Assembly: GCF_015461805.1 (NCBI RefSeq)
Contig: NZ_JACVZE010000010.1
Coordinates: forward strand, 186,001 to 250,000
Length of the DNA: 64,000 nt
Origin: Pseudomonas pisciculturae
Lineage (GTDB): Bacteria > Pseudomonadota > Gammaproteobacteria > Pseudomonadales > Pseudomonadaceae
Reading direction: 5' to 3'
Shown piece after piece: positions 51,116 through 60,384 of this stretch. Below the pieces are notes generated by a model. That model saw nothing but the letters and a program-made list of their open reading frames with translations. It had not been told where the DNA came from and ran no database searches. A program made the translations under genes and the position numbers. The stretch's first letter is position 1. Each line of letters starts with the position of its first letter.

Positions 51116-52300
51116 TTAGTACAGGCATTCGACGGCCATGGCCGTGGCTTCACCACCGCCGATGCAAATCGCAGCGACACCACGCTTAAGGCCGTTTTGG
51201 CGCAGGGCCGAGAGCAGGGTCACGAGGATACGCGCACCCGAGGCGCCAATCGGATGGCCCAGGGCGCAGGCGCCGCCGTGGATATTGACCTTGGCGTGGG
51301 GGATTTCGAGTTTGCTCATGGTGACCAGGCTGACCACGGCGAAGGCTTCGTTGATCTCAAACAAGTCGACCTCGTCAAGCGTCCAGCCGGTCTTGGTCAT
51401 CAGCTTGCGAATCGCACCGACCGGCGCCACCGGGAACAACCCCGGCTCGTCGGCAAACGCCGCGTGCCCATGGATCACCGCCAACGGTTTGAGACCGCGC
51501 TTGAGCGCTTCGGACTGGCGCATCAGCAGCAGCGCCGCCGCACCGTCGGAGATAGAACTGGAATTGGCCGCCGTCACCGTACCGCCTTCGCGGAACGCGG
51601 GTTTCAAGCTGCTGATCTTCTCAGGCTTGGCCTTGGGTGGCTGCTCGTCGTGCTCGATGGTCTTCTGCTCTTTACCCACGGTGACGTGCACCGGGACGAT
51701 CTCGGCCGCGAAGCTACCATGGGCAATGGCTTCCTGCGCGCGGGTCAATGAGGCGATGGCGAAGGCGTCCTGTGCTTCGCGGGAAAAACCGTTGTACTGG
51801 GCGCAGTCCTCGGCAAAAGTGCCCATCAGGCGGCCTTTGTCGTAGGCGTCTTCAAGGCCGTCGAGGAACATATGGTCCAGCACGCGGCCGTGGCCCATGC
51901 GATAGCCGCTGCGGGCACGGTCGAGCAGGTAAGGGGCGTTGGACATGCTTTCCATGCCGCCAGCAATAACGACATCGACGCTGCCGGCCAACAGTGAATC
52001 ATGGGCCAGGATCGCGGCCTCCATGCCTGAACCGCACATCTTGTTGAGGGTGGTGCAACGGGTCGACTTGTCCAGCCCTGCACCCAGCGCAGCCTGGCGT
52101 GCCGGTGCCTGGCCGAGGCCGGCGGGCAGTACGCAGCCGAACAGCACTTCATCCACAGCGTCGGTGGCGATACCAGCACGTTCGACAGCGGCACGAATCG
52201 CGGCAGAACCCAGCTGGGGTGCAGTCAGGCCCTTGAGGTCGCCCTGGAAACCGCCCATGGGGGTGCGCACGGCGCTGACAATTACGATGGGATCAGTCAT
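51116..52300 (-). CDS. Acetyl-CoA acetyltransferase (thiolase)
   Basis: 394 residues from ATG 52300; the frame continues upstream to 52339 but the added residues are not protein-like. 'KMCGSGMEAAILAHDSLLAG' holds the acyl-accepting Cys, 'NIHGGACALGHPIGASGARI' has the catalytic His, and 'AICIGGGEATAMAVE' the C-terminal Cys. Cleaves 2-methylacetoacetyl-CoA to propionyl-CoA and acetyl-CoA in this context. 13 bases separate its start from the SDR stop. Confidence 0.93.
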   Translation of the reverse strand: MTDPIVIVSAVRTPMGGFQGDLKGLTAPQLGSAAIRAAVERAGIATDAVDEVLFGCVLPAGLGQAPARQAALGAGLDKSTRCTTLNKMCGSGMEAAILAHDSLLAGSVDVVIAGGMESMSNAPYLLDRARSGYRMGHGRVLDHMFLDGLEDAYDKGRLMGTFAEDCAQYNGFSREAQDAFAIASLTRAQEAIAHGSFAAEIVPVHVTVGKEQKTIEHDEQPPKAKPEKISSLKPAFREGGTVTAANSSSISDGAAALLLMRQSEALKRGLKPLAVIHGHAAFADEPGLFPVAPVGAIRKLMTKTGWTLDEVDLFEINEAFAVVSLVTMSKLEIPHAKVNIHGGACALGHPIGASGARILVTLLSALRQNGLKRGVAAICIGGGEATAMAVECLY

Positions 52301-52313
52301 CTCAAAAAACTCC

Positions 52314-53081
52314 TTACTTGGCCGCCATGCGCAAGGCACCGTCGAGACGGATCACCTCGCCATTGAGCATGCTGTTTTCAATGATGTGCCGCACCAGTGC
52401 AGCGTATTCAGCGGGTTTACCCAGGCGCGGCGGGAATGGCACGCCGGCGGCCAAGGAGTCGCGAACTTCAGGGGTCATGCCTGCCATCATCGGGGTTTCG
52501 AAAATGCCGGGGGCGATGGTCATGACGCGGATGCCAAAGCGCGCCAATTCGCGAGCGGCTGGCAAGGTGAGGCTGGCAATAGCGCCCTTGGACGCCGAAT
52601 ACGCCGCCTGGCCGATCTGCCCGTCAAACGCGGCGACCGAGGCGGTGTTGATGATCACGCCGCGCTCGCCGTCGGCATTCGCCTCGGTCTCGGCAATGGC
52701 CGCAGCGGCCAGGCGCAACAGGTTGAAGCTGCCGATAAGGTTGACGTTGATCACTTGGGCAAAACTGGCCAGCGCGTGGGGGCCGTTCTTACCGAGGATC
52801 TTCTCGCCACGTACCACGCCTGCGCAGTTCACCAAACCGTGCAGCCCACCAAAGGCGGCGACCGTGGCGTGTACGGCAGCTTGGGCTGCGGCTTCCTGGC
52901 TGATATCGGCGACCGCACTGCGGGCGTTATCCCCCAACTGCTCGGCCTTGGCCGCCACAGCGTCTGCGTTCAGGTCGACCAGCATCACCTTGGCACCAGC
53001 CGCCACCAGCATTTCTGCGGTAGCGGCACCCAGGCCGGATGCGCCGCCGCTGACCAGGAACACCTTGTTTTCAATCTGCAT
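52314..53081 (-). CDS. SDR-family 3-hydroxy-2-methylbutyryl-CoA dehydrogenase-like
   Basis: 255 residues from ATG 53081 (AGGAAAAT upstream). Short-chain dehydrogenase with NAD motif 'VFLVSGGASGLGAATAEMLV', Asp-containing 'VMLVDLNAD', 'LVNCAGVVRG', catalytic Ser/Tyr/Lys in 'INTASVAAFDGQIGQAAYSASKGAI'. Resembles HSD10-type enzymes (C-terminal 'RLGKPAEYAALVRHIIENSM'). With thiolase, dehydrogenase and hydratase it completes isoleucine degradation. First gene of the minus-strand operon; the promoter must lie in 53082-53282. Confidence 0.9.
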   Translation of the reverse strand: MQIENKVFLVSGGASGLGAATAEMLVAAGAKVMLVDLNADAVAAKAEQLGDNARSAVADISQEAAAQAAVHATVAAFGGLHGLVNCAGVVRGEKILGKNGPHALASFAQVINVNLIGSFNLLRLAAAAIAETEANADGERGVIINTASVAAFDGQIGQAAYSASKGAIASLTLPAARELARFGIRVMTIAPGIFETPMMAGMTPEVRDSLAAGVPFPPRLGKPAEYAALVRHIIENSMLNGEVIRLDGALRMAAK

Positions 53082-53282
53082 TTTTATTTTCCTTGGGCTA
53101 TCAGAATGGTCCAGATAGTCGCCCCGACGCGCGCGTGCAGCAATGGTCAAAGCCATCAATATGACTGACTGGTTTGGCCAGTGATCGACCGCGCCGATCA
53201 ACCGGTCGGCCCAAGCGATTGGACGCCCCGCCTACCAGCTTCTAACCTGATGGCCTGCGCCACCAAAGAAGTCCTCCCGCTG

Positions 53283-54176
53283 ATGATCGTGCGTCCAAAG
53301 CCCAACTTGCTGGGTATCCTGTTTTCCCTCAAGGGCTCGATTGCCAAGCGCATCGCCTTGCGCAGCCTGATGGTCACGCTACTGGCCTCGGTGATTGTGC
53401 TGGTAGAAACCCTGCACCCCGCCTACTTCTCCAAGGTCAATGCCACGCCGTTCACACTGCTGGGCCTGTCGTTGTCGATCTTCATGAGTTTTCGCAACAA
53501 CGCCTGCTATGACCGTTGGTGGGAAGGCCGCAAGCAATTGGGCCAGATGATTATCGATATGCGCTCGCTGGCCCGCGAAACCCAGGTGCTTGGCGACTGC
53601 GCGGAGCGCGCAGGCCTGCTGCGCGGGTTGTGCGGGTTTGCCCATGGCTTGATTGCAAGATTGCGCTTTGAAGATGAGGCCCGGGCTATCAAGCCCTGGA
53701 TCGGCATAGAGGCGGGCCACCCAAACCTCCCCGATAACGTGCTGCAAAAACTCGGGGCGCGGTTTTCAGTATTGGCCGAGCAGGGTGTGATCAGCGAATG
53801 GCGCTACACCCAGTGGGAAGCGCGTTTGGTCAGCCTCAGCCAGGTGCAGGCTTCGTGCGAGCGCATCAAAAGCATGCCGCTGCCCTTCCCTTACACCCTG
53901 CTGCTGCACCGCACCATTTACCTGTTCTGCATCCTGTTGCCGTTTGCCATGGCTGAGCCGTTGGGTTGGCTCACGCCGGTGTTCACCGCCATCGTCAGCT
54001 ACACGTTTTTTGGCCTGGATGAGATTGGCGATGACCTCGAAGACCCGTTCGGCTTCGACGAGAATGACCTGCCGTGCAATGCCATCGTGCGCACCCTGGA
54101 GCGCGAGATGCTCGCCGCCCTCGGTGAAACCGAGCTGCCGCCAGCCCTTGAGCCGGCTGATTACGTGCTCACCTGA
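53283..54176 (+). CDS. Bestrophin-like membrane channel (YneE/UPF0187 family)
   Basis: 297 residues from ATG 53283; the longer frame from 53181 has a less likely hydrophilic N-terminus. Membrane segments at about 27-45 and 55-75, then 230-275. 'SFRNNACYDRWWEGRKQLGQ' is the conserved bestrophin segment, and 'YTFFGLDEIGDDLEDPFGF' the acidic C-terminal signature. Bacterial homologues form pentameric cation channels. Physiological role unknown. Divergent from the SDR operon. Confidence 0.87.
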   Translation: MIVRPKPNLLGILFSLKGSIAKRIALRSLMVTLLASVIVLVETLHPAYFSKVNATPFTLLGLSLSIFMSFRNNACYDRWWEGRKQLGQMIIDMRSLARETQVLGDCAERAGLLRGLCGFAHGLIARLRFEDEARAIKPWIGIEAGHPNLPDNVLQKLGARFSVLAEQGVISEWRYTQWEARLVSLSQVQASCERIKSMPLPFPYTLLLHRTIYLFCILLPFAMAEPLGWLTPVFTAIVSYTFFGLDEIGDDLEDPFGFDENDLPCNAIVRTLEREMLAALGETELPPALEPADYVLT

Positions 54177-54241
54177 TACGGGTTTGACACTCGCCGTGGT
54201 CTGGCCGAAGCTGGCGGCTTTGCGATAGCTCGGACGCCTGC

Positions 54242-55300
54242 ATGTCAAAGTCACGCCGTTACTCCATCATCGGCCTGTGCGCCCTGTTGTTTGTTGTCTT
54301 GCTCACTTGGTATTTCACCCGCACCACCCCGGTGAGCGTACCTGCCACGATTGCCCACGGTTATTCAAAAGCCCTGAAACAAGCGCGCAATGGCGAGCCC
54401 GGCGCGGCGCGGGTGCTGTATCAGCAATTGGCCCGGCCGGACCTCTCTCCTGAACGCCGCGCCGCACTGCACGCCGAGCTGCCCAACTACCCCAGCCCAC
54501 AGGCGTTGAAACTGGCAGACAAAGACTTGGTCAGCGACTCCCCGCTGGTGCGCGAAGCCGCGATCCACAGCATCGTCGGCCTGGTGCCCTCCGGCCAGCG
54601 AACGCTATTGCTGGGCCCGGCATTGGACGACCCCGAACAAAGCGTGCGTTTCACCGCCGCCAATGCCTTGCTGGGGCTCTCACCCGACACCCTGGGTTTG
54701 TATTTCGGGCCCTTGCAGCAAGTGCTCGATGAATTCGTGAAGCAACTCAAGGCGCAGCCCGAAACCGCCGAAAACTGGATTCAGCGGGCGCAGTTGTATA
54801 TCCACAGCGCTTTGCTCCCGGATGCGCAGAATGCCCTGGAGCAAGCCATGCGCCTTGAGCCCGACAACCTGCAGGCCGTGGTCGCCCAGATCGAGTTGCT
54901 CGACAAGCAAGGCAAGTCCGAAGAGTCCCGTCAACTATTGGCCCGCCAGTTGGCTGCCCACCCCGAGTCGGCTTACCTGCAACACGCGCTGGGCATGTGG
55001 TTGCTGCACCATGGCGAGCGGCCGTATGCGCTGCTGGGCCTTTCAAAAGCGGTAGAGCTTGAATCGGACAATCAGGATTACCGCTACGACCTGGCCACGA
55101 CCCTGCACGCCCAGCATGAGCTGGAGGCCGCCCAACGCCAGTTGGAAGAAATCATCCAGCGCCATCCGGCCAACCGCAAGGCGCGGGTGTTGCTGGTCAA
55201 TTACTGGACAGAAAGCGGCCAGTTGCAGAATGTCCAGGTGCTGCTGGCGCAGCTTGAACAGCAGAATCCGGATGATCCCGCGTTGCAGCAAGGTCTTTGA
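54242..55300 (+). CDS. Membrane-anchored TPR protein
   Basis: 352 residues. One N-terminal membrane helix (residues about 8-25, IIGLCALLFVVLLTWYF) and a periplasmic helical-repeat body. A HEAT-like region at about 70-150 ('PLVREAAIHSIVGLVPSGQR', 'SVRFTAANALLGL') is followed by TPR motifs at 165-350 ('AENWIQRAQLYIHSALLPDA', 'DYRYDLATTLHAQHELEAAQ'). Such proteins act in envelope assembly or scaffolding; many are annotated as heme-biogenesis or multiheme-cytochrome c nitrite assembly factors (NrfG-like). No adjacent operon supports one role. Confidence 0.75.
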   Translation: MSKSRRYSIIGLCALLFVVLLTWYFTRTTPVSVPATIAHGYSKALKQARNGEPGAARVLYQQLARPDLSPERRAALHAELPNYPSPQALKLADKDLVSDSPLVREAAIHSIVGLVPSGQRTLLLGPALDDPEQSVRFTAANALLGLSPDTLGLYFGPLQQVLDEFVKQLKAQPETAENWIQRAQLYIHSALLPDAQNALEQAMRLEPDNLQAVVAQIELLDKQGKSEESRQLLARQLAAHPESAYLQHALGMWLLHHGERPYALLGLSKAVELESDNQDYRYDLATTLHAQHELEAAQRQLEEIIQRHPANRKARVLLVNYWTESGQLQNVQVLLAQLEQQNPDDPALQQGL

Positions 55301-55379
55301 AAACTACAGAGGCCTTGTACAAATTTTACAAACTGTGGAACGGCTACGTGCCACTAAGGTCAAGTGATTAAGGCGCGCC

Positions 55380-55398
55380 AGAGGTGGTGCGCACCTCT
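55380..55398. repeat. Hairpin before the KaiC-like gene
   Basis: AGAGGTG/CACCTCT 7-bp stem with a 5-base loop, in the 124-base gap between the TPR and KaiC-like genes. No long T-tract; could be a weak terminator or leader hairpin. Confidence 0.4.
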
Positions 55399-55424
55399 AT
55401 TTGTACGTGACCTGAGGGTACTCC

Positions 55425-56924
55425 TTGACTACATCCAATGCGCAGTTCAGTGAAAAGGCCGCTACCGGCATCGAAGGTCTGGATGACATTCTTTCCGGCG
55501 GCCTGTCGCGCAGCCACCTGTTCCTGCTGGAAGGTGAGCCGGGCACTGGTAAAACGACCGTTGCGCTGCACTTCCTGCAGGCCGGCGCCAAGAATGGTGA
55601 GCGATCGCTCTACATCACCCTGTCGGAAACCGAGCGCGAATTGCGCCAGGGCGCGAAGTCTCATGGGTGGGACCTGGACGACAATATCCATATTTTCGAA
55701 CTGACGCCGCCAGAAAGCCTGCTCAACGCTGAGCACCAGCAAAGCCTGCTGTACTCCTCTGACCTGGAGTTGGGCGAAGCTACGCGGCAGATCTTCGAAG
55801 TCGTCGAACGGGTCAAGCCTACGCGCGTCGTGCTGGACAGCCTTTCCGAGATTCGCCTGCTGGCACAAAGCTCCCTGCGCTATCGCCGGCAGATTTTGGC
55901 GATCAAGCACTATTTCGTGCGTTACGACGCTACCGTGTTGCTGTTGGACGACCTGACCACCGAGTCCCTCGACAAGACGGTACACAGTGTGGCGCACGGC
56001 GTGATCCGGCTGGAGGAACTCACCCCCACCTACGGCGCCGAACGTCGGCGAGTGCGCGTCGTGAAGTATCGGGGCCAGAAATACCGGGGCGGCTTCCATG
56101 ACTTCACCATCATGCAGGGTGGCGTGCAGGTGTTTCCGCGCCTTGTCGCCGCAGAACACCGTGGCGGCTACAACCGCCAGACACTGACCAGCGGCATCAA
56201 AGAGCTGGACTCTCTGCTCGGCGGAGGCATCGAGACCGGCTCCAGCACCCTGATCCTGGGGCCAGCCGGTACGGGCAAGTCGCTAATCTCGATGATCTTC
56301 GCTGCCTCCGCCGTGGCCCGAGGCGAAAAAGCGGCGCTGTTTATCTTTGACGAAGAGCTGGGGCTGTTGTTCGAGCGTATGAAGAACATGGGCATAGACC
56401 TGGAGGCCCTGCAGGCTACGGGCAATCTGCTCATCGAACAGGTGGACGCTGCCGAGCTGTCGCCTGGAGAGTTCTCCCACCGTGTGCGACGCTGTGTGGA
56501 TGAGCGCGGGATCAAAACCGTGGTGATCGACAGCATCAACGGCTATACGGCCGCCATGCCGGAAGAGAACGCGCTCATCCTGCATATGCACGAGTTGCTG
56601 CTTTACCTCAATCGCCGTGGCGCGGCGACCTTTATGACCGTCGCCCAGCATGGGTTGGTGGGCGATATGCAGGCGCCGGTAGACATCACCTATCTGGCCG
56701 ACACCGTCATTCTGCTGCGCTACTTCGAGGCCGTCGGTGAAGTCCGTCGCGCGATTTCGATCATCAAGAAACGCACCGGCTCCCACGAGTCGACAATCCG
56801 CGAATACCGCATCGGCAGCCGCGGCATGACGGTGGGTGAGCCATTGAACAACTTCCAGGGTGTACTACGCGGCATTCCTACGTACATGGGCGCGGGCTCC
56901 CCCCTGCTCAAGGATCAAGGCTAG
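55425..56924 (+). CDS. Double KaiC-domain ATPase
   Basis: 499 residues from TTG 55425, behind GAGGGT. Two RecA-like KaiC domains: the first with Walker A 'EGEPGTGKTT' near residue 37 and 'GLDDILSGGLSRSHLFLLEG', the second with 'GPAGTGKS' near residue 278 and 'GIKELDSLLGGGIETGSSTL'. Pseudomonas has no KaiA/KaiB clock partners here; such KaiC homologues work in stress resistance or signal transduction. It overlaps the next kinase gene by one base (TAG/GTG), which implies a functional link with histidine-kinase signalling. Confidence 0.88.
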   Translation: MTTSNAQFSEKAATGIEGLDDILSGGLSRSHLFLLEGEPGTGKTTVALHFLQAGAKNGERSLYITLSETERELRQGAKSHGWDLDDNIHIFELTPPESLLNAEHQQSLLYSSDLELGEATRQIFEVVERVKPTRVVLDSLSEIRLLAQSSLRYRRQILAIKHYFVRYDATVLLLDDLTTESLDKTVHSVAHGVIRLEELTPTYGAERRRVRVVKYRGQKYRGGFHDFTIMQGGVQVFPRLVAAEHRGGYNRQTLTSGIKELDSLLGGGIETGSSTLILGPAGTGKSLISMIFAASAVARGEKAALFIFDEELGLLFERMKNMGIDLEALQATGNLLIEQVDAAELSPGEFSHRVRRCVDERGIKTVVIDSINGYTAAMPEENALILHMHELLLYLNRRGAATFMTVAQHGLVGDMQAPVDITYLADTVILLRYFEAVGEVRRAISIIKKRTGSHESTIREYRIGSRGMTVGEPLNNFQGVLRGIPTYMGAGSPLLKDQG

Positions 56925-58594
56925 TGGCGGACCTTTCTCCCGTATCCGAACGTGCCATTATCCTCGCGCCCCTGGGGCGCGACGGGGCACTGGCATTAAT
57001 GATGCTCAACGAGGCGGGTTTCAGTGGCACCGTCACCACCGACTTGAACGCACTCTGTGAGGCGCTGGTACACGGCAGCGGTGTGCTTATCATTGCTGCT
57101 GAAGCCCTGCGCGGCGTTGACCTGGAGCCGTTGCTTGAGTACTTGCATCAGCAGCCGGCCTGGTCAGACCTGCCCATTGTTTTGATGACCCACCACGGCG
57201 GCAGCGGTCAAATCGGCTCCAGTCAATTCAGCGGGTTACTGGGCAACGTCACCTTCCTGGAGCGGCCCTTCCACCCGGTGACGTTGATCAGCCTGGTGAG
57301 CACCGCCCTGCGTGGCCGTCGCCGGCAATACGAAGCCCGCGACCGCTTGATCGACCTGAGCGAAAGTGAGTTGCGCCTGCAACGCACGCTGGAAACCCTC
57401 GAACAACAGGTAGAAGAACGCACCGCCCAATTGCGTCATAACGAAGAAGCCTTGCGTCAGTCACAAAAAATGGAAGCCGTTGGCCAATTGACCGGTGGCA
57501 TCGCCCATGACTTCAACAACATGCTCACCGGCATCATCGGGAGCCTGGAGCTGCTGCGAAGGCGTGTGTCCCGTGGCAAGCTCGACGACCTGGACAGTTT
57601 GATCGATCTGGGCGTCACCTCAGCCAACCGTGCCGCTGGCCTCACCCATCGCCTGCTGGCGTTTTCCCGCCGGCAATCGCTGGATTCAAAACCGGTGGAG
57701 ATCAACCAACTGGTGGCTTCCATGGGCGAGTTGCTGCAGCGCAGCATCAATGAAAGCATCACGCTCGACATGCGCTTAACCGACGAGCTATGGACGGCCG
57801 AAGCCGACCCCAATCAACTGGAAAGCGCCCTGCTCAACCTGGTCATCAATGCACGCGATGCCATGCCCAATGGCGGGAGCTTGCGGGTGGAGACCACCAA
57901 TCGCCATCTGGACAGCGTATTTACAGCGGCCTACGGCACCCTTAAGCCTGGCGATTACGTCGAGCTGAGCGTCAGCGACACCGGTTGCGGCATACCTGAA
58001 GGCTTGATGAGCCGGGTATTCGATCCCTTCTTCACCACCAAACCGATTGGCCAGGGCACCGGCCTAGGGCTGTCGATGATCTATGGCTTTGCGCGCCAGT
58101 CTCATGGGCACGTGACGATTCATAGTGAAGTAGACAAGGGCACTACGGTGAGCCTGTTTCTGCCCCGCTATATCGGTGAAATCGTCGCGGATGTGGCGGC
58201 AGACCCGGCAATGCTGCCCTTCGCCCAGGCCGGCGAAACGGTGCTGATCGTCGAAGACGACCCAGCGGTGCGCGTGTTGGTCAGCGCGGTGCTCAAGGAA
58301 CTGGGATACGGCTTTGTCGAGGCCGCAGACGCCAACACGGCATTGCCGATCATCGAATCCGACCAGCGTATTGACTTGATGATCAGTGACGTTGGCCTGC
58401 CTGGCATGAACGGCCGGCAGTTGGCGGAAATCGGCCGACAGGTTCGCCCCAACCTCAAGGTGTTGTTTATTACGGGGTATGCCGAACATGCAGCGGTGCG
58501 GGGCGGGTTCCTGGACCCCGGGATGCAGCTGATCACCAAGCCCTTCACCTTCGACCTGTTGACGGCCAAAGTGCGCGAGATGATCCGCGTGTAG
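56924..58594 (+). CDS. Hybrid histidine kinase with N-terminal pseudo-receiver and C-terminal receiver
   Basis: 556 residues from GTG 56924. Residues 1-130 look like a degenerate receiver ('AIILAPLGRDGALALMMLNE', no conserved Asp). A coiled linker 'LETLEQQVEERTAQLRHNEE' follows. The HisKA box is 'GGIAHDFNNMLTGIIGSLEL', then HATPase_c with 'LVINARDAMPNGG' and 'GQGTGLGLSMIYGFARQ'. The C-terminal receiver from about 440 has 'VLIVEDDPAVRVL' and phospho-acceptor Asp in 'LMISDVGLPGMNG'. Cytoplasmic. The output is unknown, but the KaiC-like protein is coupled to it and the small response regulator downstream is on the opposite strand. Confidence 0.9.
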   Translation: MADLSPVSERAIILAPLGRDGALALMMLNEAGFSGTVTTDLNALCEALVHGSGVLIIAAEALRGVDLEPLLEYLHQQPAWSDLPIVLMTHHGGSGQIGSSQFSGLLGNVTFLERPFHPVTLISLVSTALRGRRRQYEARDRLIDLSESELRLQRTLETLEQQVEERTAQLRHNEEALRQSQKMEAVGQLTGGIAHDFNNMLTGIIGSLELLRRRVSRGKLDDLDSLIDLGVTSANRAAGLTHRLLAFSRRQSLDSKPVEINQLVASMGELLQRSINESITLDMRLTDELWTAEADPNQLESALLNLVINARDAMPNGGSLRVETTNRHLDSVFTAAYGTLKPGDYVELSVSDTGCGIPEGLMSRVFDPFFTTKPIGQGTGLGLSMIYGFARQSHGHVTIHSEVDKGTTVSLFLPRYIGEIVADVAADPAMLPFAQAGETVLIVEDDPAVRVLVSAVLKELGYGFVEAADANTALPIIESDQRIDLMISDVGLPGMNGRQLAEIGRQVRPNLKVLFITGYAEHAAVRGGFLDPGMQLITKPFTFDLLTAKVREMIRV

Positions 58595-58723
58595 TGAGCG
58601 GGCTTGCCCCGCGCTGGGCTGCGAAGCGGCCCTAATCGGGCCAACGAACTCCTTCAGGTAGAACCTGATTGCCTGGTTTTGGGGCCGCTTCGCAGCCCAG
58701 CGCGGGGCAAGCCCGCTCACTAC
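58591..58723. repeat. 42-bp perfect inverted repeat (REP/BIME-like)
   Basis: Arm 1 is 58591-58632 and arm 2 is 58682-58723, exactly complementary over 42 bases, with a 49-base spacer. Arm 1 begins GTAGTGAGCGGGCTTGCCCC and overlaps the stop codon of the hybrid kinase gene; arm 2 ends 11 bases before the stop of the next, convergent gene. It probably acts as a bidirectional transcription end. Confidence 0.8.
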
Positions 58724-58733
58724 AGGAGGCAGG

Positions 58734-59111
58734 TCAAGCCAGCAAGCGTTGGATGTGCTCCTGCAACGTATCCAGGTCAAACGGCTTGGCCAGGATCGGC
58801 GCATTGCGCGTGATCGGGCTATTGCAGTCGAGAATTTCCTGGGGGTAGCCGCTGATAAAGATCACTTTCAGCTCTGGTCGCAACATGATCGCAGGCTCGG
58901 CGATCTGCACTCCGGAAATCCCACCCGGTAAACGGTAATCGGTGACCATCAGGTCCAGGTGCGGCTTGGTCGCGAGGATTTCAAAGGCCTGCTCCCCATC
59001 GATGGCCTTCAACACCCGATAGCCCAGGCCGGCCAGGTATTCACCCAGCACAAACATAATGGATTCGTCATCCTCGACGATCAGAACGACATCTTGTGCA
59101 TCTTCACTCAT
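58734..59111 (-). CDS. Single-domain response regulator
   Basis: 125 residues from ATG 59111 (the upstream frame from 59141 has no better site). A lone CheY-like receiver: acidic pair in 'VLIVEDDESIMFVLGEYLAG', phospho-acceptor Asp in 'LMVTDYRLPGGISG', conserved 'VIFISGY' and Lys in 'PILAKPFDLDTL'. It has no output domain and would act through protein contacts with the neighbouring kinases. It is the first of a convergent/minus-strand signalling block. Confidence 0.92.
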   Translation of the reverse strand: MSEDAQDVVLIVEDDESIMFVLGEYLAGLGYRVLKAIDGEQAFEILATKPHLDLMVTDYRLPGGISGVQIAEPAIMLRPELKVIFISGYPQEILDCNSPITRNAPILAKPFDLDTLQEHIQRLLA

Positions 59112-59190
59112 GGGGAACCTTTGTCCGGTCAATTGCTGCAATTACGACCATGGGGTCACGCAGAAGGTTGCGTCGAGGTGACGATTGATT

Positions 59191-60384
59191 TCATGGCGAT
59201 GTTTCAAGGGGCAGGCACACTCGAAACAGGGCCCCCTCGCCTATCTGGCTCTCGACCTCAATTGCGCCACCGTGGGCCGCAACGATCTGCTCGGAAATAA
59301 ACAGCCCAAGCCCCAGCCCGGCCGCAACCTGGCTGGCGGAAACGCGCTCGAATTGCTGGAAAATTCGTTTCTGATTGTCTTCGCTGATACCAATGCCACG
59401 GTCACGCACTTCGATCCGCGCCTCACCGTGTTCGGTGTAGACACGCACATCCACCGGGCTCTTGGCCCCGTAGCGCAGTGCGTTAGTCAGTAGGTTAGTG
59501 ACCACTTGCTCAATACGAAACTCATCCCAATGGCCTTCCACCGGGCCTTCAGCTACCAAGTGCATGGACGAATCCGCAGCCGCCACTTGCGGCGCGAAGT
59601 TCTCCACCAGGTTGCGCACCAGTTGGGCCAGGTCAAAGCGCGCCGGGCGAATCGACAGCTTGCCGGTGCGAATCCGCGAGACGTCGAGCATGTCTTCGAT
59701 CAGGCGAATCAGGCTCTGGATCTGGCGCTCGTCGCGGTCGACCATGGCGTGCATCTTGTCGAGGGTGAACGCGGCGGCGTTGTCCCGCGCCAGGTGCATC
59801 TTGCGCAGTTGGGTTTCCAGAATCAGGCCGTTGAGGGGCGTACGCACTTCGTGGGCAACGATGGACATGAAGTCATCACGCATACGCACGGCTTGCTCAA
59901 GCTGCGCTTGCGTGGCCTGCAAGCGGTTCAACAACAGTTCTTGCTCGCGACGGCTGCGCTCCAGGGCTTCGACCTGCTGTTTCATGGCCTTGCTCTGGCG
60001 GTACAGATCGACGAACACGTTGACCTTGCTCTTGACCGCGTGGATATCCAGGGGCTTGTGCAAGAAGTCTACTGCGCCGCTTTCATAGCCCTTGAAGGCG
60101 TAGTTGAGTTCGCGGCCGGCGGCGCTGACGAACACAATCGGGATGTTCTTGGTCTTTTCGGTACCGCGCATCAACTCGGCCAACTCGAAACCGTTCATGC
60201 CGGGCATCTGCACGTCGAGAATCGCCATGGCGAACTCGTGCTCCAGCAACAGGGACAAGGCCTCGTCGGCGCTCAATGCCTTGAATACCTGACGGTCTTC
60301 ACGCTTGATCAGCGCTTCGAGGGCCAGCAGGTTCTCCGGCAGATCGTCGACGATCAGCAGTTTGGCCTGGACAGTACTTAACAT
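59191..60384 (-). CDS. Receiver-histidine kinase hybrid
   Basis: 397 residues. N-terminal receiver 1-125 ('LLIVDDLPENLLALEALIKR', Asp in 'AILDVQMPGMNG'), coiled linker, HisKA 'IVAHEVRTPLNGLILETQLR' and HATPase_c 'GLGLGLFISEQIVAAHGGA'. The receiver-first order lets other kinases or CheB/CheR partners feed into it. Its start overlaps the end of the CheB gene by seven bases, indicating one operon. Confidence 0.92.
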   Translation of the reverse strand: MLSTVQAKLLIVDDLPENLLALEALIKREDRQVFKALSADEALSLLLEHEFAMAILDVQMPGMNGFELAELMRGTEKTKNIPIVFVSAAGRELNYAFKGYESGAVDFLHKPLDIHAVKSKVNVFVDLYRQSKAMKQQVEALERSRREQELLLNRLQATQAQLEQAVRMRDDFMSIVAHEVRTPLNGLILETQLRKMHLARDNAAAFTLDKMHAMVDRDERQIQSLIRLIEDMLDVSRIRTGKLSIRPARFDLAQLVRNLVENFAPQVAAADSSMHLVAEGPVEGHWDEFRIEQVVTNLLTNALRYGAKSPVDVRVYTEHGEARIEVRDRGIGISEDNQKRIFQQFERVSASQVAAGLGLGLFISEQIVAAHGGAIEVESQIGEGALFRVCLPLETSP

